Shown: piece by piece, positions 22,179-34,690 of the stretch
Layout: the number at the start of each line of letters is the position of its first letter
How positions within the stretch are numbered: the stretch's first letter is position 1
From: Cryptomeria japonica
Taxonomy: Eukaryota > Streptophyta > Pinopsida > Cupressales > Cupressaceae
Length of the DNA: 64,000 bases
Assembly: GCF_030272615.1 (NCBI RefSeq)
Contig: NC_081413.1
Location: 333,784,302 to 333,848,301 of the forward strand
Direction: 5' to 3'
Translations under genes and position numbers: made by a program
Notes under the pieces: generated by a model
The model's database searches: none
The model's input: only the letters and a program-made list of their open reading frames with translations
What the model was told of the DNA's origin: nothing

Positions 22179-23340
22179 AGGGGACAAGCCTAAATTATAG
22201 GATGTACATGCATTTCCTAATTACATCTGTCTTAAGGGGACATGGTCGAAATTAAATTACATTTGATCATAATTAAGTTTAATAAATTGAATATATAGTT
22301 AATAGGACCTATTTCATGCTATTTAATATATATGGCATTTAATAATATATATAGTTAATAGGTCCTAGTATGTCAAAAGGGGAATTATCGTAATAGTATG
22401 TTAAGAGGCCCGTATGGTTGTAAATATAGTTAATTTAATGTACTTAGAATAGGAATTTCAAATTTAGCATCTACAAATTATAGGATATATGTGGCTTAAG
22501 GGGACAAGCCTAAATTATAGGATGTACATGCATTTCCTAATTACATGAGTCTTAAGGGGACATGGTCAAAATTAAATTACATTTGATCATAATTAAGTTT
22601 AATAAATTGAATATATAGCTGATAGGACCTATTTCATGCTATGTAATATATATGGTATTTAATAATATATATAGTTAATAGGTCCTAGTATGTCAAAAGG
22701 GGAATTGTCGTAATAGTATGTTAAGAGGCTTGTATGGTTGTAAATATAGTTAATTTAATGTACTTAGAATAGGAATTTCAAATTTAGCATCTACAAATTA
22801 TAGGATGTATGTGGCTTAAGGGGACAAGCCTAAATTATAGGATGTGCATGCATTTCCTAATTACATGTGTCTTAAGGGGACATGGTCAAAATTAAATTAC
22901 ATTTGATCATAATTAAGTTTAATAAATTGAATATATAGTTAATAGGACCTATTTCATGCTATTTAATATATATGGCATTTAATAATATATATAGTTAATA
23001 GGTCCTAGTATGTTAAAAGGGGAATTGTCATAATAGTATGTTAAGAGGCCCGTATGGTTGTAAATAGTTGATTTAATGTACTTAGAATGGGAATTTCAAA
23101 TTTAGCATCTACAAATTATAGGATGTATGTGGCTTAAGGGGACAGGCCTAGAAATTATAGGATGTACGTGCAACATTTCCTAATTACATGTGTCTTAAGG
23201 GGACATGGTTGAAATTAAATTACATTTGATCATAATTAAGTTTAATAAATTGAATATATAGTTAATAGGACCTATTACATGCTATTTAAGAGGCCTGTAT
23301 GGTTGTAATTAGTTAATTTCATGTAAGTTTAGAATAGGAA
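22179..23340 (+). repeat. About 3.6 tandem copies of a 320-bp repeat
   Basis: The landmark CTTAAGGGGACA[A/G]GCCTA recurs with its GGGG at 22180, 22500, 22820 and 23138, so the period is 318-320 bp. Units are over 95 percent alike by eye; the last is shortened. CTTAAGGGG here is the reverse complement of the word in the preceding 143-bp array, so the two arrays face each other. Confidence 0.9.
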
Positions 23341-24500
23341 TTTCAAATTTAGCATCTACAAATTTTGTAATTAATCATTTAAGACACATGACTTAAACGG
23401 ATTGGGCTAATTAGGATGTATGTGGCTTAAGATGATAGGCCTAATTAGGATGTATGTGGCTTAATACCATCTACCTAGATTATAGGATGTATGTGGCAAG
23501 TAAAGGAAAGAAGATTTACTTTAAATATAGGACACACATGTGGCTTAAGGGGATCATTTTATAAGGTCCTAGTATATACATATAGTTAATAGGTCCTAGT
23601 ATACATATAGTTTATAGGTCCTAGTATACATATAGTTAAGGGGATCATTTTATAAGAAGGTTTACTTTAAATATAGTTAATAGGTCCTAGTATACATTAA
23701 AATGGGTATGATTGTAATAGTATGTTTTAAGAGGGGTATAGTCATAATTAGTTAATTAGTTAATTTCATGTACTTAAGACACCTAACTTAAGGGGATGGA
23801 TGTATGTACACAATATAGGAGATCTTATGTGGTCAAACTGGGTCATAAGGGGTACATGTTGTGTACATAAATGTTAAAAAAGTGGCATGTGTGTGACGGG
23901 CCTTTAGGACCACATTGTGTTGTAAGGGGTCATGCATGTGTTCTAATGCATGCGTGACCCCTTAGGACCACATATGAGCCCTTTCAACATCCTATACTTA
24001 GTGTATGCAATATACCCCAACTACTAGGATGGTAAAAGGGGTCATATGTGGTCCTAAGGGGTCAAACATGTGTTCTAACACATGTGTGACCCCTTAGGAC
24101 CAGATTATGACCCATTAGAACATAATGTGGTCCTAGTAAAGGCTCCTCACACACATACATGCATTGTAACTCAAGGTATAATATAGACATGGCTCAAACT
24201 AAATTACAGGACAAATGTGGCTTAAAAGGGGAATGAATTTGAAAATAGGAGATGGCTTAAGGGGATACACGCATGTGTTCTACAATGTACATGTGCGACC
24301 CCATGGGATCGTGCATAGTGTCTTAAGGGGTCATGCATGTGGTCCTAAGGGGTCACACATGTACATTAGAATGTGCATGCATGACCCCTTAAGACCACAT
24401 ACATGACCCCTTTGGACACTATGCTCGATCCTATGGGGTCATATGTGGTCGTAAGGGGTTGGACGTGATGTGATCCTATGTGGTCATAAGGGGTATGTTG
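23341..24500. repeat. Hairpin-rich AAGGGGTCA repeat tract
   Basis: Irregular repeats of AAGGGGTCAYRYATGTG and its complement form long inverted repeats: 23924-23962; 24037-24073 with 24077-24113 (arms of about 37 nt, loop of 3); and 24327-24365 with 24370-24418. 23570-23700 adds short direct repeats of ATAGTTAATAGGTCCTAGTA. Short open frames here are by-products. Confidence 0.8.
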
Positions 24501-24990
24501 TATACAATTTGAAGATGTTTTAAATAGTTTCATTTTTGTTGTAATTTTTTGGTTTTGGTTTTCATTTTTGTTTTTATTTTGATCTTGTAAACTAAATGTT
24601 TTGGTTTTGATTTTTTTGGGGGTTTTCGTTTTGTTTAAAAAAAATCCTAATCTAACCAATTCATAAAAAAAATTGAAACTAAATTTAACTAATTTTTAAA
24701 ATAAAAACATAATTTTCTAATTAAAATAAAATTATTGAACTAAAACACATTTTTTTCTAACAAAAAAAATAAATTTAAAACTAAAAATTATTAACAAAAA
24801 AAATAATTTTAAACTAAAAATCTAATTTTTCAACTAAAAAATTAATCTAAACATGAATTATTGAATAAAAATGGGTGTTGGGCATACCTGGAAGACTAGA
24901 AGGCGGGTTGCTGGCAATTCCTATGAGGGCACCTTGAATCAGGATCCCATATGATAAAAATGAACCACATTACGTTAAAAAAAAAATTAT
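24501..24990. other. AT-rich spacer inside DNA transposon
   Basis: Low-complexity T-runs and then A-runs (…AACTAAAAATTATTAAC…). No gene or structured repeat. Confidence 0.6.
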
Positions 24991-24995
24991 ATATT

Positions 24996-25195
24996 CGAAA
25001 CGAGATCCCATGTTGAAATGAAACGGGATCCCGTTTCATTTCAACACGAGATCCCATTTCATTTTCAACACGGGATCCCGTTTTGTTTTCAACACGGGAT
25101 CTCGTTTGGATCTCTAGGCTCAGGATCCCAGAGCCCATGGGATCCCATTTGATTTTAGGCTCGGGATGCCGAGAGCCAACGGGATCCCAATTCGT
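24996..25195. repeat. Right subterminal GGGATCCC palindrome cluster
   Basis: About eight copies of [A/C]CGGGATCCCGTTT or decayed forms (GAGATCCCAT, GGGATCTCG), with TTTTCAACA linkers as in the left cluster. Confidence 0.8.
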
Positions 25196-25251
25196 CTCCT
25201 ATTATTTCCGCCCGATTTTGACTTTTTAACTAAGTCCAAAACTTCCACATT

Positions 25252-25279
25252 AAGTGGACACAACTTCTTGCACTTACCC
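25252..25279 (-). repeat. Right terminal inverted repeat
   Basis: Reverse complement of 17135-17162 with one mismatch; followed by the TGTT duplication at 25280-25283. Confidence 0.85.
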
Positions 25280-25283
25280 TGTT

Positions 25284-26366
25284 AGTGTGCGTGGATTTGG
25301 ATCTATAGTATCTCATCATGAGCTTGGATTCTTGGAGCATATTTATGTAATTAGAATTGATATCATGTGTTATGAAATATGGAATTGTAAAGAAGACTAT
25401 GTAATCAGTGTATTGAGAACATGTATTATAGAACATCTAGTAGGATGATTTATGAATGAAATGTATTGAATAAGATTGTTGTGAATGGATATTCTATTGT
25501 AGATGTTGTTATTGATTAGTAAGGAATTAAATGATTTAGAGATATGCATGCTATTTCTTGAGTATGCCTTGATTTTAAAGATGTTAATCTCCAGTGTTAT
25601 ATATCTTGAGATATGGAATATGGCTCTTTATTATATGGTTGTCCTATGGTGCTGATTTCTATGTATTAGAGATGTTACCATATTACAATGTCTTGTAAAT
25701 GAGGAATATGAATATGTGTCTGTGTAACTTGTATTATTAAGATGGGATGTAGCAAAGAGACTATGATCTTTCTCCATGTGCTCTTATGTAAATTAACTTG
25801 ATATAAAAGAACTATGCTATTGTTATTGTTATAAGATGATGTATTGGTATGCGGTTCACTTTATAGATATTTTTATCATGTTGAAAATGAAATCCTATGT
25901 CTAAATTAGGGGATTGAAATATTAGATTGTATTTATTCTTGTAGAATCATATGACTCTTGAACCTATTTAGTAGATTGGAATCCTATTCTTATGTAGATA
26001 AGTACTTGTTGCTATGATCTTGCATATGGCTATGGATAGTATTCTTGATGAGTTTTAAGGAAATAATCGAATACCATTAGTAAAATAAGGATAAATGCAT
26101 TTAGTTTCATGATGTGTTAAGTGTTCAAATGAGTAAAGATGGGTATTAAAAATATTCGATTGGTACTTAAAAATGAACCCAAGAAAGAGTATGAAAGGGA
26201 ATAGAGTTATACATATGTGTTAATGTTTTCTCATAGTTGCATGAGAAGTAAATTTTTAGTTGGATGATAGTATATGGTGTTCTAGATGGATATGTGATGT
26301 GTTAGTTTAATGTCAAGTAGTAATGTTGAGATACCCTAGGGAATGGAGATCCATTATATAGTTTTA
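25284..26366 (+). repeat. TGTAGTACCCC-family LTR fragment, continued
   Basis: AT-rich continuation of the LTR whose left part is 16060-17130. I see no gene; the short frame at 25254-25448 spans the transposon end and is fortuitous. Confidence 0.45.
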
Positions 26367-26371
26367 TTATG

Positions 26372-27404
26372 TGTTAGGACCCAGAGGCAACTGAGAGGTG
26401 GGGGTGAATCAGTTGTTTATTAATTTCAACCCAAATACACTTTAATCAAACTTGATACTTAATACCGGTAAACCGATCTTGAAGTTGGTAAACAGATTAA
26501 CAGTTAATAAGTACAGTACCAGTGAAACTTAATGCATGAAACAGAAAGAGAAACAATATCCACAACACATAACACAAAGATTAGTACGTGGAAACCATGT
26601 AAGGGAAAAAACCACGGTGGGAAACCTTACCCACAATCAGATGATACTACTGAAGATAGTATGTGTTTACAAATGGGGTCTGCACATGCAGAGAGGCTAG
26701 CTGCCTAGAGCTCATTGCTCAATCACAAGATGGGAGTCACACTGACTACAATTGGATGATTAAATCCAATAATAATGTATTTCTCAAAGTAGCATCTCCA
26801 ATGTTGGATTCAGTATCGGTTAAGCTCTGATTGTCTTCTTCAAACCTTCCTTAAATATTCAAATGATGTCTGCATGAGTAGCTCTACTTATATTCACATA
26901 TACCAAATATCACAACCTTATAATACCTTATTACATTCCACTACCACACTAATCTCTCAATTGAGATCTTACATATATACCAAAACCTAAGACCAAATGT
27001 GTAGGTCAGCTTACTAAGAATAATACAATAAAATCTATTACAAGTAAGTCAAGATATGATGCATCATGTTGACTCAACAACAATATTAATTGATTAAACC
27101 ATCTACATAATGTGTCATGCTGATCTAGAATAGATAACGTGTGTCGGTCCATAGCCTAGAAAATATGTCAACCCGATTAGACCAATAACCAAATCTCCAA
27201 AACCAAGTGTCCAAACCATGTCTTCAACATAACCAAGTGATCTCCATATGATAAAAAGTCATCCTTAGTGTCGGTGAACAATATAACCTACCGGTGACTA
27301 TGCATAAGTCACTGAACTTGTCGGTGAACATAACCAAAGATCTCCAGAAGGATAAGTGTTGACATCAATGACAAAACCAATGCAACATATCCATAATACC
27401 AACA
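26372..27404 (-). mobile_element. Solo LTR, copia-like, minus strand
   Basis: Plus-strand ends TGTTAGGACC and ATACCAACA with a perfect 5-bp duplication TTATG at 26367-26371 and 27405-27409. Read on the minus strand it begins TGTTGGTATTATGG, with GTCATTGATGTCAACA close behind, and contains a CCACCGTGGTTTTTCCC block also present in the 8281 copia LTR, so it is a distant relative of that family. No internal region remains; recombination between LTRs is the usual cause. Confidence 0.88.
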
Positions 27405-27409
27405 TTATG

Positions 27410-27651
27410 TAGTTGTGTTAATGATTAAATAGATGTTCCACTTGCGTAATATGATTCTATGGTTATGTTCTTGTTGATTTATGTATTCATGTATATAATT
27501 AATGATGCATTGATGAATAATGGTAGTAACGTTGCATTAATAAATACTAGTAATAGCGTAGTTGTAATGGTTATCTTAAGAGAAAAAAAATTATCTCTTT
27601 TTGTTAGTAGATTTTGGTTTATTTTTGTAGGGTACTTTGGTGAGCATTACA
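27410..27651 (+). repeat. 3' end of TGTAGTACCCC-family LTR (plus)
   Basis: Last part of the LTR fragment 16060-26366. It ends AGGGTACTTTGGTGAGCATTACA, a decayed form of the family end (GGTTTCCTGGCGGGGCATTACA). No primer site follows it. Confidence 0.6.
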
Positions 27652-28827
27652 ACTCATACCATTCAAGCTTGGCAATCACTCTTTTATTAGCTAGTTACAC
27701 GCAATCAAGAAGTCAGATATACATTTTTACACAACATTTTACACATAAGCACTTACTAAATCTAGGAAATCTGTAGTTCATTTATATATAACTATTACAA
27801 ATTTCTCAATTCCAAATGTACTTCTATCCAATATTTCATAAAATCTAGAAAGTTACCATTACATTTCATCCTATCAACATGTTTATCTGCTCAATTACTA
27901 TCATCATTCTGTAATTTTTTACTAAGTCTAGTACACATATCCGCGGTGTTCCCCCTTGTACACACTATTAGAGGTTCAAAGTGAACATGAAAGAGACTAC
28001 TCATAACACAAGATGAGGGCCCACAATACTCAACATCCAAAATAACCACTAGAAACAACAACTAGAAACAAAAATGAAAGAGAAGAAGCAAATAATCCAA
28101 AAGGAAAACCATCAAATCCAACTTTAAATCTTGAAAGATTATCGGCGAAATCAACAAGGAACAAGCGTGACAAGTGCCACTATAAAGATCATAATAAATA
28201 GAAGAATAAATTATAGAAAATCAAAATTCCAATGAATCAACTCAACATGGCCAAAAAATTCAAATCTACATCACAAGGCGACCATTACTGGTCACACCAA
28301 AGGGAGTAACCGCTACACAACCTCCAAGGGTATAATGTCATGGATATGCTAGAGAGTGTGTATTGGAATTTAAGTCCATACATTTATTATATATATCCAT
28401 GCACCTTATTAATATTAATGCAATGCATTCTCTTATAAAAGTTAAGTAAAAGATAGAGAGAACATTTTTAAGGGAGAGATAGAGCATTTCATACAAACTT
28501 TTCCAATCACATAATACAAAGATTTTAGCTTCTATACTTTTAGGAAATTAAGATAACAAGTTATCCTTGTAAGAATAATATTAATTAAGGAACATACACT
28601 ATCTTTATAGAATAATCATTGGTTCCTCACTAACATTCAATAGTCAAGTACAAGAACAAATATGCATGTCGCACATAGTTATTATATCTAGAGAGGAGTA
28701 GAGAGAGAGAACACAATACATATATGTCTTAAATCTTTGAGTACAAATCAAGTCAAGAGTACATTAAAGCACACCACACAAGATTAAGAGCAACAACCCT
28801 AACCGAAGATCCCAGTGTTTGCAACAC
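27652..28827 (-). other. Presumed internal region of a TGTAGTACCCC-family element
   Basis: It lies inside the primer site of the minus-strand LTR at 28844, so it should be leader or internal DNA of that element. I find no gag or pol motif in any frame. The frame at 28753-28959 crosses the LTR end and is not a gene. Confidence 0.5.
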
Positions 28828-28829
28828 TC

Positions 28830-28843
28830 GCTCTGATACCAGA
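28830..28843 (-). promoter_or_regulatory. Primer binding site, initiator Met-tRNA type
   Basis: Minus-strand reading is TCTGGTATCAGAGC directly after the LTR end GCATTACA, the sequence complementary to initiator methionine tRNA. This identifies 28844-36547 as a 5' LTR and shows that the family is a true LTR retrotransposon. Confidence 0.85.
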
Positions 28844-28961
28844 TGTAATGCCCACCAAAATACCCTAGAGAAATACACTAACTTAACATACAAAATAGAG
28901 ATAACAATTTTTATTTTTGTAAAACATCTATACACGCGTCTAATACAATAACTTCTCATAT

Positions 28962-31900
28962 TGTAGTACCCTTACTTGTTTGAACTTATTAGACTCATAT
29001 TTTATTATTGTTTACTTTCAGTGGATACATTACCATGATGTGTTATTCAGACTTATATGACATTATTTCATGCTTTATCTAGATATGAGATGCATAATTT
29101 ATTTGCAGTATTTCAGTACTTGTGATTTATGGCATTTTATGGATTATTGCTATGTACTGACACTTTACTTTATCTATGCAATGTGTAATTATATGTTGTG
29201 TGTCTACGAGTGTATTAGATGCAAGGGGATGGTTTTCCTTCACTCATTTCAGTGAGACAGTGAACGTCGCGATTCTCCTTCATCGGTGTACATGTCGTGT
29301 TTTCTATATTGTATATAAGCATGTGTGGTTCGGTGATGCAGGATATTGTAGGTACAAGTACCGGGTAGGTACAGGGTATCGTCTCCACCTGTCTTCACAG
29401 GTCTGAGCGTGCCTTATATTTTCTGATGGAAGTGGACGAGATAGTAGTTGACCCTATTTTACTCATTTACACTCGTGTGAGTGTCATCAGTTGGTCGTCC
29501 TGTCAGTTAGTTCGGCCTTCGTATTTTGTCGTTTGATCTTTTTATGAGTATTTGCTTGAGATTTGTTCAGTTTGTGTGTTTTAGTGGATTTGATTAATTA
29601 ATTAAAGTTTATGGAGTTATCTCATAGTTGATTCGTGTATGCATTGAGATTATAAATTTAATTAATTAAAAGAAGTTATTAAATTAAGTTGCAAGCTGCA
29701 TGATATTAGAAATATATTTTATTTAAATTTTAGTGGAAAAATAAATTAGATTAGTCGCATTTATTGTTTCCTAGAATTTTAAATAAATAAAAGAATAAAA
29801 GAATAAATAAATAAATAAAAGAATTAATTAGAATTGAAGTATTGCTTTAATTTCTTTATTTAGAAAATTAATTAATTTGCATGAGAAAAGAAAAGAAAGA
29901 AAAATGATTTTTAATTATTGCTTGTTAACTTATCCCTTCGTTAGAAAATTGGAAAAGAAAAGAAAATTGCTTTTATTACTAAATTTAGGTTTTCTGGAAA
30001 AAAGATATTCAACCTAGAATTTTAGTTTAAAAAAGGGAATAGGTCTTTATTTTGGGATAGATAGGAAATAGGTCAGAGATTTAGGTGAAGAAATTTATTT
30101 GGAAGCTTGTTGAAAAGATTAGGGCTCTTCTACAGATTTCTTCTAGGAAAGCTATACCAGGTTAGGTGGCTTCTTTTGATTGTTGTTTTAAGAAAATATT
30201 CCTATTTCTTCTATCTTCTGAATGATGTGTATGTTAAGATGATTGTCATATCCTGTCTGATTAATTCTGTTCTTAGCTAAAGTCCATACCTGAAGTTAAT
30301 TTCTAGTTTAATGGAAAGAAGTAATTTCTGGGTGTTTGTGGATTATATTTTGAGAAAATTGGGAAATTATTATGGCAAATTTTGCCAAGAATTTTGTTGT
30401 CCATGGAAATTGCAAGATTTGGGAGGTATGTGATTTATCAGAGAAATCATTCCCTCTTGTTTGCTTTTATTCTGATATTGGTCATGATAGTCTTTTATTT
30501 GTATCACTGTGAAATTGTTAGTTACTCTAGGAATAAATTTAATTATAAATTAAATTTATTTGGGTTATTTACGTTTTGGAAAAAATATTATATTTTAATT
30601 ACAAATATATATATATATATATATATTGTAAAAGATTAAATTCTATGAATTTATTGGAAAATCATTGTTTTATTATGTTATTGAATTTACTGAAAATAAA
30701 TTAATTTAAAAATATATATATAAAAAAAATATAAAAAAATTAACCCTCGGTAGCACTACCGGCGGTAGTATAGCTACCATATGGTAGCAGTACTACCGAT
30801 GGTAGGATGCTACCTATGGTAGCATCTGCTACTGGCGGTAGCAGTGCTACTTACGGTAGCAGCAGCTACCTATGGTAACCGTGCTACTGGTGGTAGCATG
30901 GGCTACCGTGCGTAGCATATGCTACCATGCACAGTGGCAGAGGTTAAATGCTTTTTTTTTTTTTCTGTGCGTACCTTGACATAGCACTTTCGGGTTTCGT
31001 GCCCAAGGTTGTGTATTTTGAGTTATTTATTAATTAATTTATAATATATAATATATATGTGAATCTATATGTATGTATTTATATATATATTTATATATAA
31101 GTTTTTTTTGTTTATTAATATGGGTATTATATTATTTTAGCTTTGTTTTAATACTGTGGAAATTAAATTCTCAGTTGTTAAATATATATTCTGTAATATA
31201 ATTATAAGTGAATTATTTATAGGTATATTATATGAATATAATTTAATTTATAGTTATATTTATATTTTATGAATGTTTTTAGATTATACTTTGGGTGTTT
31301 TTAGAAAAATTTGTAAATTTGGAGATTTTACATTTATGCTTGAAAACATTAGGAGATTAATTTTTGTGTGATTGATTTAACCTTATTGGACAAATGACAA
31401 AATTGATTTATTTGTATAGTTGTAAATTCTTATTATCTATAAATTCCTTATTTGCAAGTTATTTATGCTTTTGGTTGTTGTGAGAAAAGATTGCCTGTAT
31501 TAGGGTCTTGTATAAATGGTGTTTGTAGTCAAGCTTAATTCCGTTGCAATTTTGGTTGAGTTATCATTATGTCCTATGTTATTATATCTCCTTGGTCAGG
31601 TTTTGTTTTATAACCCCATTGATGTGAGCCATTGTGTGTTTTGTCCAAATGGTCAATCTTGGGTTAGTGATTGTGTATCCTTCACCTGTGGTTTGTCAGG
31701 ATTAGTTATGGCTTTCTGTTTTGCCATAGAGTTCTCATAGAGAGACCTTTCTTGTTAGTGTCCTATGAGAGAGAGTGGCTTTCGAGCGAGGGTCATGCCC
31801 GAAGTGGATGACAGGATAACCCGTCGAAAGTCAGTTAAAAAGTGATAACCTAATAATATATTGGGGGGGAGTGAAATAAATATTAATTAAGATAATGTAC

Positions 31901-32849
31901 CTCATGCATAGGTGTAGTGCTTGTACAGGGCTCATAATGTTACGAGAAGGCCTGGAATGGCAAACTTACCACCTTGTCTTCATGAAAGGATTGGTAGGGT
32001 CCGCATGAGACTTAGTTGGATCCGAAAGCTAGGAGAGGTTACCAGGATAGAGAGACAGGACCTAGGAGGCCTAACATGGTAACCATCAAGCTATGTGATG
32101 ACACTCTCTCCTTAGATTCACTAGTGTTTTGTGAGTTGAGTCACATGGATGTTTGCAGATTCATGTAGTTCTTTTATACTTGTCTTACTTTGCTTGCTTG
32201 AGGATTTTCTACTATCTCCTAGCATGGTGGGGTGGTTCCATTTCGGGATCACAAGGTTGGGTGGTAGTGCCACTTCCCATTGGATGTTCTGGATTGTATC
32301 TTTAGGCAAGGAAAGGCTTCACTGGCATTTCTTGGTTTGCGGTTCATGTACCAGCTCATGTTTGTGATAATTGTTCAGTTGAGACCTTGTGGTCATTGTA
32401 TCAAACTTTCATGTAACCTTGATATTGTAACTTTGGATTTTGTGGTATTTTTTAGAAGCCATGTATTTATGGATATTGTAATATTATGTCAGTGGAATGT
32501 ATGTTAATTCAGTTGCTTTGATCTTATGTATAAGTGATTTATGGAAAATTGAATGCATTGGAATACTTGATTCTTTCATTATGGAATTTAGATGTATGTG
32601 TAGTTTAAACTTAAGTATTTACTTTATCTAATTAAATGGACAATTGGATTAACCATGGTGTTAATATAATCTATGATTAATATTCGTTGGTAACCCTTAG
32701 GAAATCATGTGTTAGTCTTTCACTGTGTTATTAGACATGCAATGGTTATAGTTAATGCACTTTATCTTTTAAAAAAAGAAAAAAATTATTTCACCTTTTA
32801 GTTGCCTAGTTGTGTTGTTTTCCTATAGGGTTCCTAGTGGGGCATTACA
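28962..32849 (+). mobile_element. Complete solo LTR, 3.9 kb, TGTAGTACCCC family
   Basis: 3888 bp, TGTAGTACCC to GGGGCATTACA, flanked by a perfect duplication CATAT at 28957-28961 and 32850-32854. It is the reference copy for the family. It contains the GTACCT/AGGTGGAGACGATACC landmark (29351-29395), a palindromic cassette (30741-30935), long AT stretches, a GTCCTATGAGAGAGAGTGGC block (31761) and a CTCCTAGCATGGTGGGGTGG block (32217). No internal region or protein is present. Confidence 0.9.
30741..30945. repeat. Palindromic GCTACCGGCGGTAGC cassette
   Basis: About ten units of 18-22 bp of the form GCTACC-NNYN-GGTAGCA, each a small palindrome. Flanked by AT-only DNA before and T(12-14) after. 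Confidence 0.85.
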
Positions 32850-34439
32850 CATATGCGATAACATTCATCAACTTGATACACAACTACTCATCACAAATAT
32901 AATCACCAATCATGTTACGAAAGTGGAAATGAAATACAATACATCAATAGTCATCTAACTTCCCTAGGGTAAATCAATGCCACTACTTAAACCACACACT
33001 TAACAATTCCCAATTATGATATCATTTAACTTCCATAATCCATGTGAAATCTAACTTACTATCATTAATTCCTTTCACATAATCATATATGATTGATTAC
33101 TTTATCCTAGAATAGTTACATCCTTTTATGATTACTCAACCATCCCATAAGGTTCATTTTAAGCACCAATACCAAATGTTCCTAATCCCAACCATTCTTT
33201 TCCTTTAACATCAATTAACCATTTCAATACATATTACCACATTATTAAACCATAGTAATATGAACTAATTGCATCATCACATGCATAGAACTAAGTACAC
33301 ATCCATAGATTCAATATCTATTAATCTCATTATTAAAAAATCTCAAGATACACATGATACATCATTTTCCCTAATAACATCTACTAGATACATGAATACA
33401 ATGTCTTTTACATCAATGGGTATAACTCTCTAGATAAAATTACATCAAGGATAATATCAATACATATGTCAAATGAATCATATTATAATAAACTTCTACA
33501 AATATCCATTCACAAGCTACAATGATAGAATCCACATCCATGCACAAGAGAGAATCCAATGAAGAACATCCCAATGGAAGAAAGGTATTAACTACTAGAC
33601 CATGTGGAACAAAAGGAACCACCCCCCATGCTAGGAGATGACAAAAGATCCCACACACACTCTAGACCTAAGCTAACACCTATCAACGAAAGAGGAATCA
33701 ACTCTAACTCAAACCAAGGAAAACATACCAACAACCAAGAAATCTCCAGAGGCAACTCAACAACAAGACATAAGGAACTAGGACCAACATGTAGGGAAAG
33801 AGTGTCATCACATACTACCATATATGATACACATGTGGAACCGTCTCAACCTTTGAGAAAATCAAGGGAGTTTGGTTAATCCAGTTACCAAATCTTCTAC
33901 CTCACTCTGATTACCGATCCATGTGATAGGCACCATAAAAAAAATTTATTATCTTGCTTAGATGAGTTACTACTACCTAGTCCACCTAAGAATTATTTAT
34001 TATGATATCACTTATCAATTACAATGGAAAACCTCCAATGAGATATCCAACCAATCTATACCCTGACTCTCTTACTCAAGAATCCTAATAGTCTATTCCT
34101 CATGACCTCGATAGACTCATGGAAGCCCACTCCCCCTACTCAAACAAGAAAGCTCACAAAACACAATCCGACTAACCAAGATAGAACATCATAAATGCAC
34201 AAGAACCAATAAATATACCCCATAGGTCACATAGACCACACGACATCATAGAGAAAAGAATCCATCAACATAGCAAGGCATTATTCCTCTTGCCAACAAT
34301 ACAAATGATCAAATAATGCATCCAAAATATTACTCTGGGCATCCAAGAGTACTCAAGAGCACAACATAGCCTCTAGACAATCCCTAACACAATTGAGGAA
34401 CCCAGAAAATCAAATCTAAAACTCTAAAAATCGAGAGAA

Positions 34440-34690
34440 AGGATAAATAACTAGTTTAGCGCATTTGTTTAGCAATTTAGTGCATATGAATAATTATTCA
34501 GCGCATATAGGATATAGAACAACACATATGATAGGTAAAACAACATTTATACAAAGGATTCAATGCTTCTGCATTACTCTGCAGCACTTTTGGCTTAAAG
34601 AAAAATGCATTTAACATATTAAACAACACATACGACTAGGTAAGATAGTGCATGTGTTGTTTTAGCGCAACTACTCAAATACACAGACGG
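34440..34690. repeat. Variable cassette of LTR 28844-36547
   Basis: Weak repeats of TTTAGCGCATATG and its complement (34458, 34484, 34499, 34517, 34641, 34660) at the position where other copies hold strong palindromic arrays. Confidence 0.5.

Larger units (their letters stand above)
17135..25279 (+). mobile_element. 8.1-kb TIR DNA transposon of unassigned superfamily
   Basis: Bounded by 28-bp terminal inverted repeats starting GGGTAAGT[C/G]CAAGAAGTT, with a 4-bp duplication TGTT. Inside both ends lie clusters of the palindrome AACGGGATCCCGTT (18028-18160 and 24996-25195), which supports one element between these ends. Contents from left: spacer with two copies of a GCAAGCATAATTTGACCTAAA motif (17409 and 17579), transposase gene 18341-21517, tandem arrays 21786-23340, hairpin arrays to 24500, AT-rich filler, right subterminal cluster. 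A 4-bp duplication is known from Sola-type elements and the LDNCTGQFKNAQ motif may fit, but I do not assign it firmly. Confidence 0.8.

Noticed and set aside
22180-23340. CRISPR-like direct repeats
   Set aside because: Period of 320 bp without unique spacers; this is a tandem satellite in a eukaryotic transposon.
29176-29406. 76-codon frame at the start of a large LTR
   Set aside because: Same region in other copies is broken by stops, and no motif is present.
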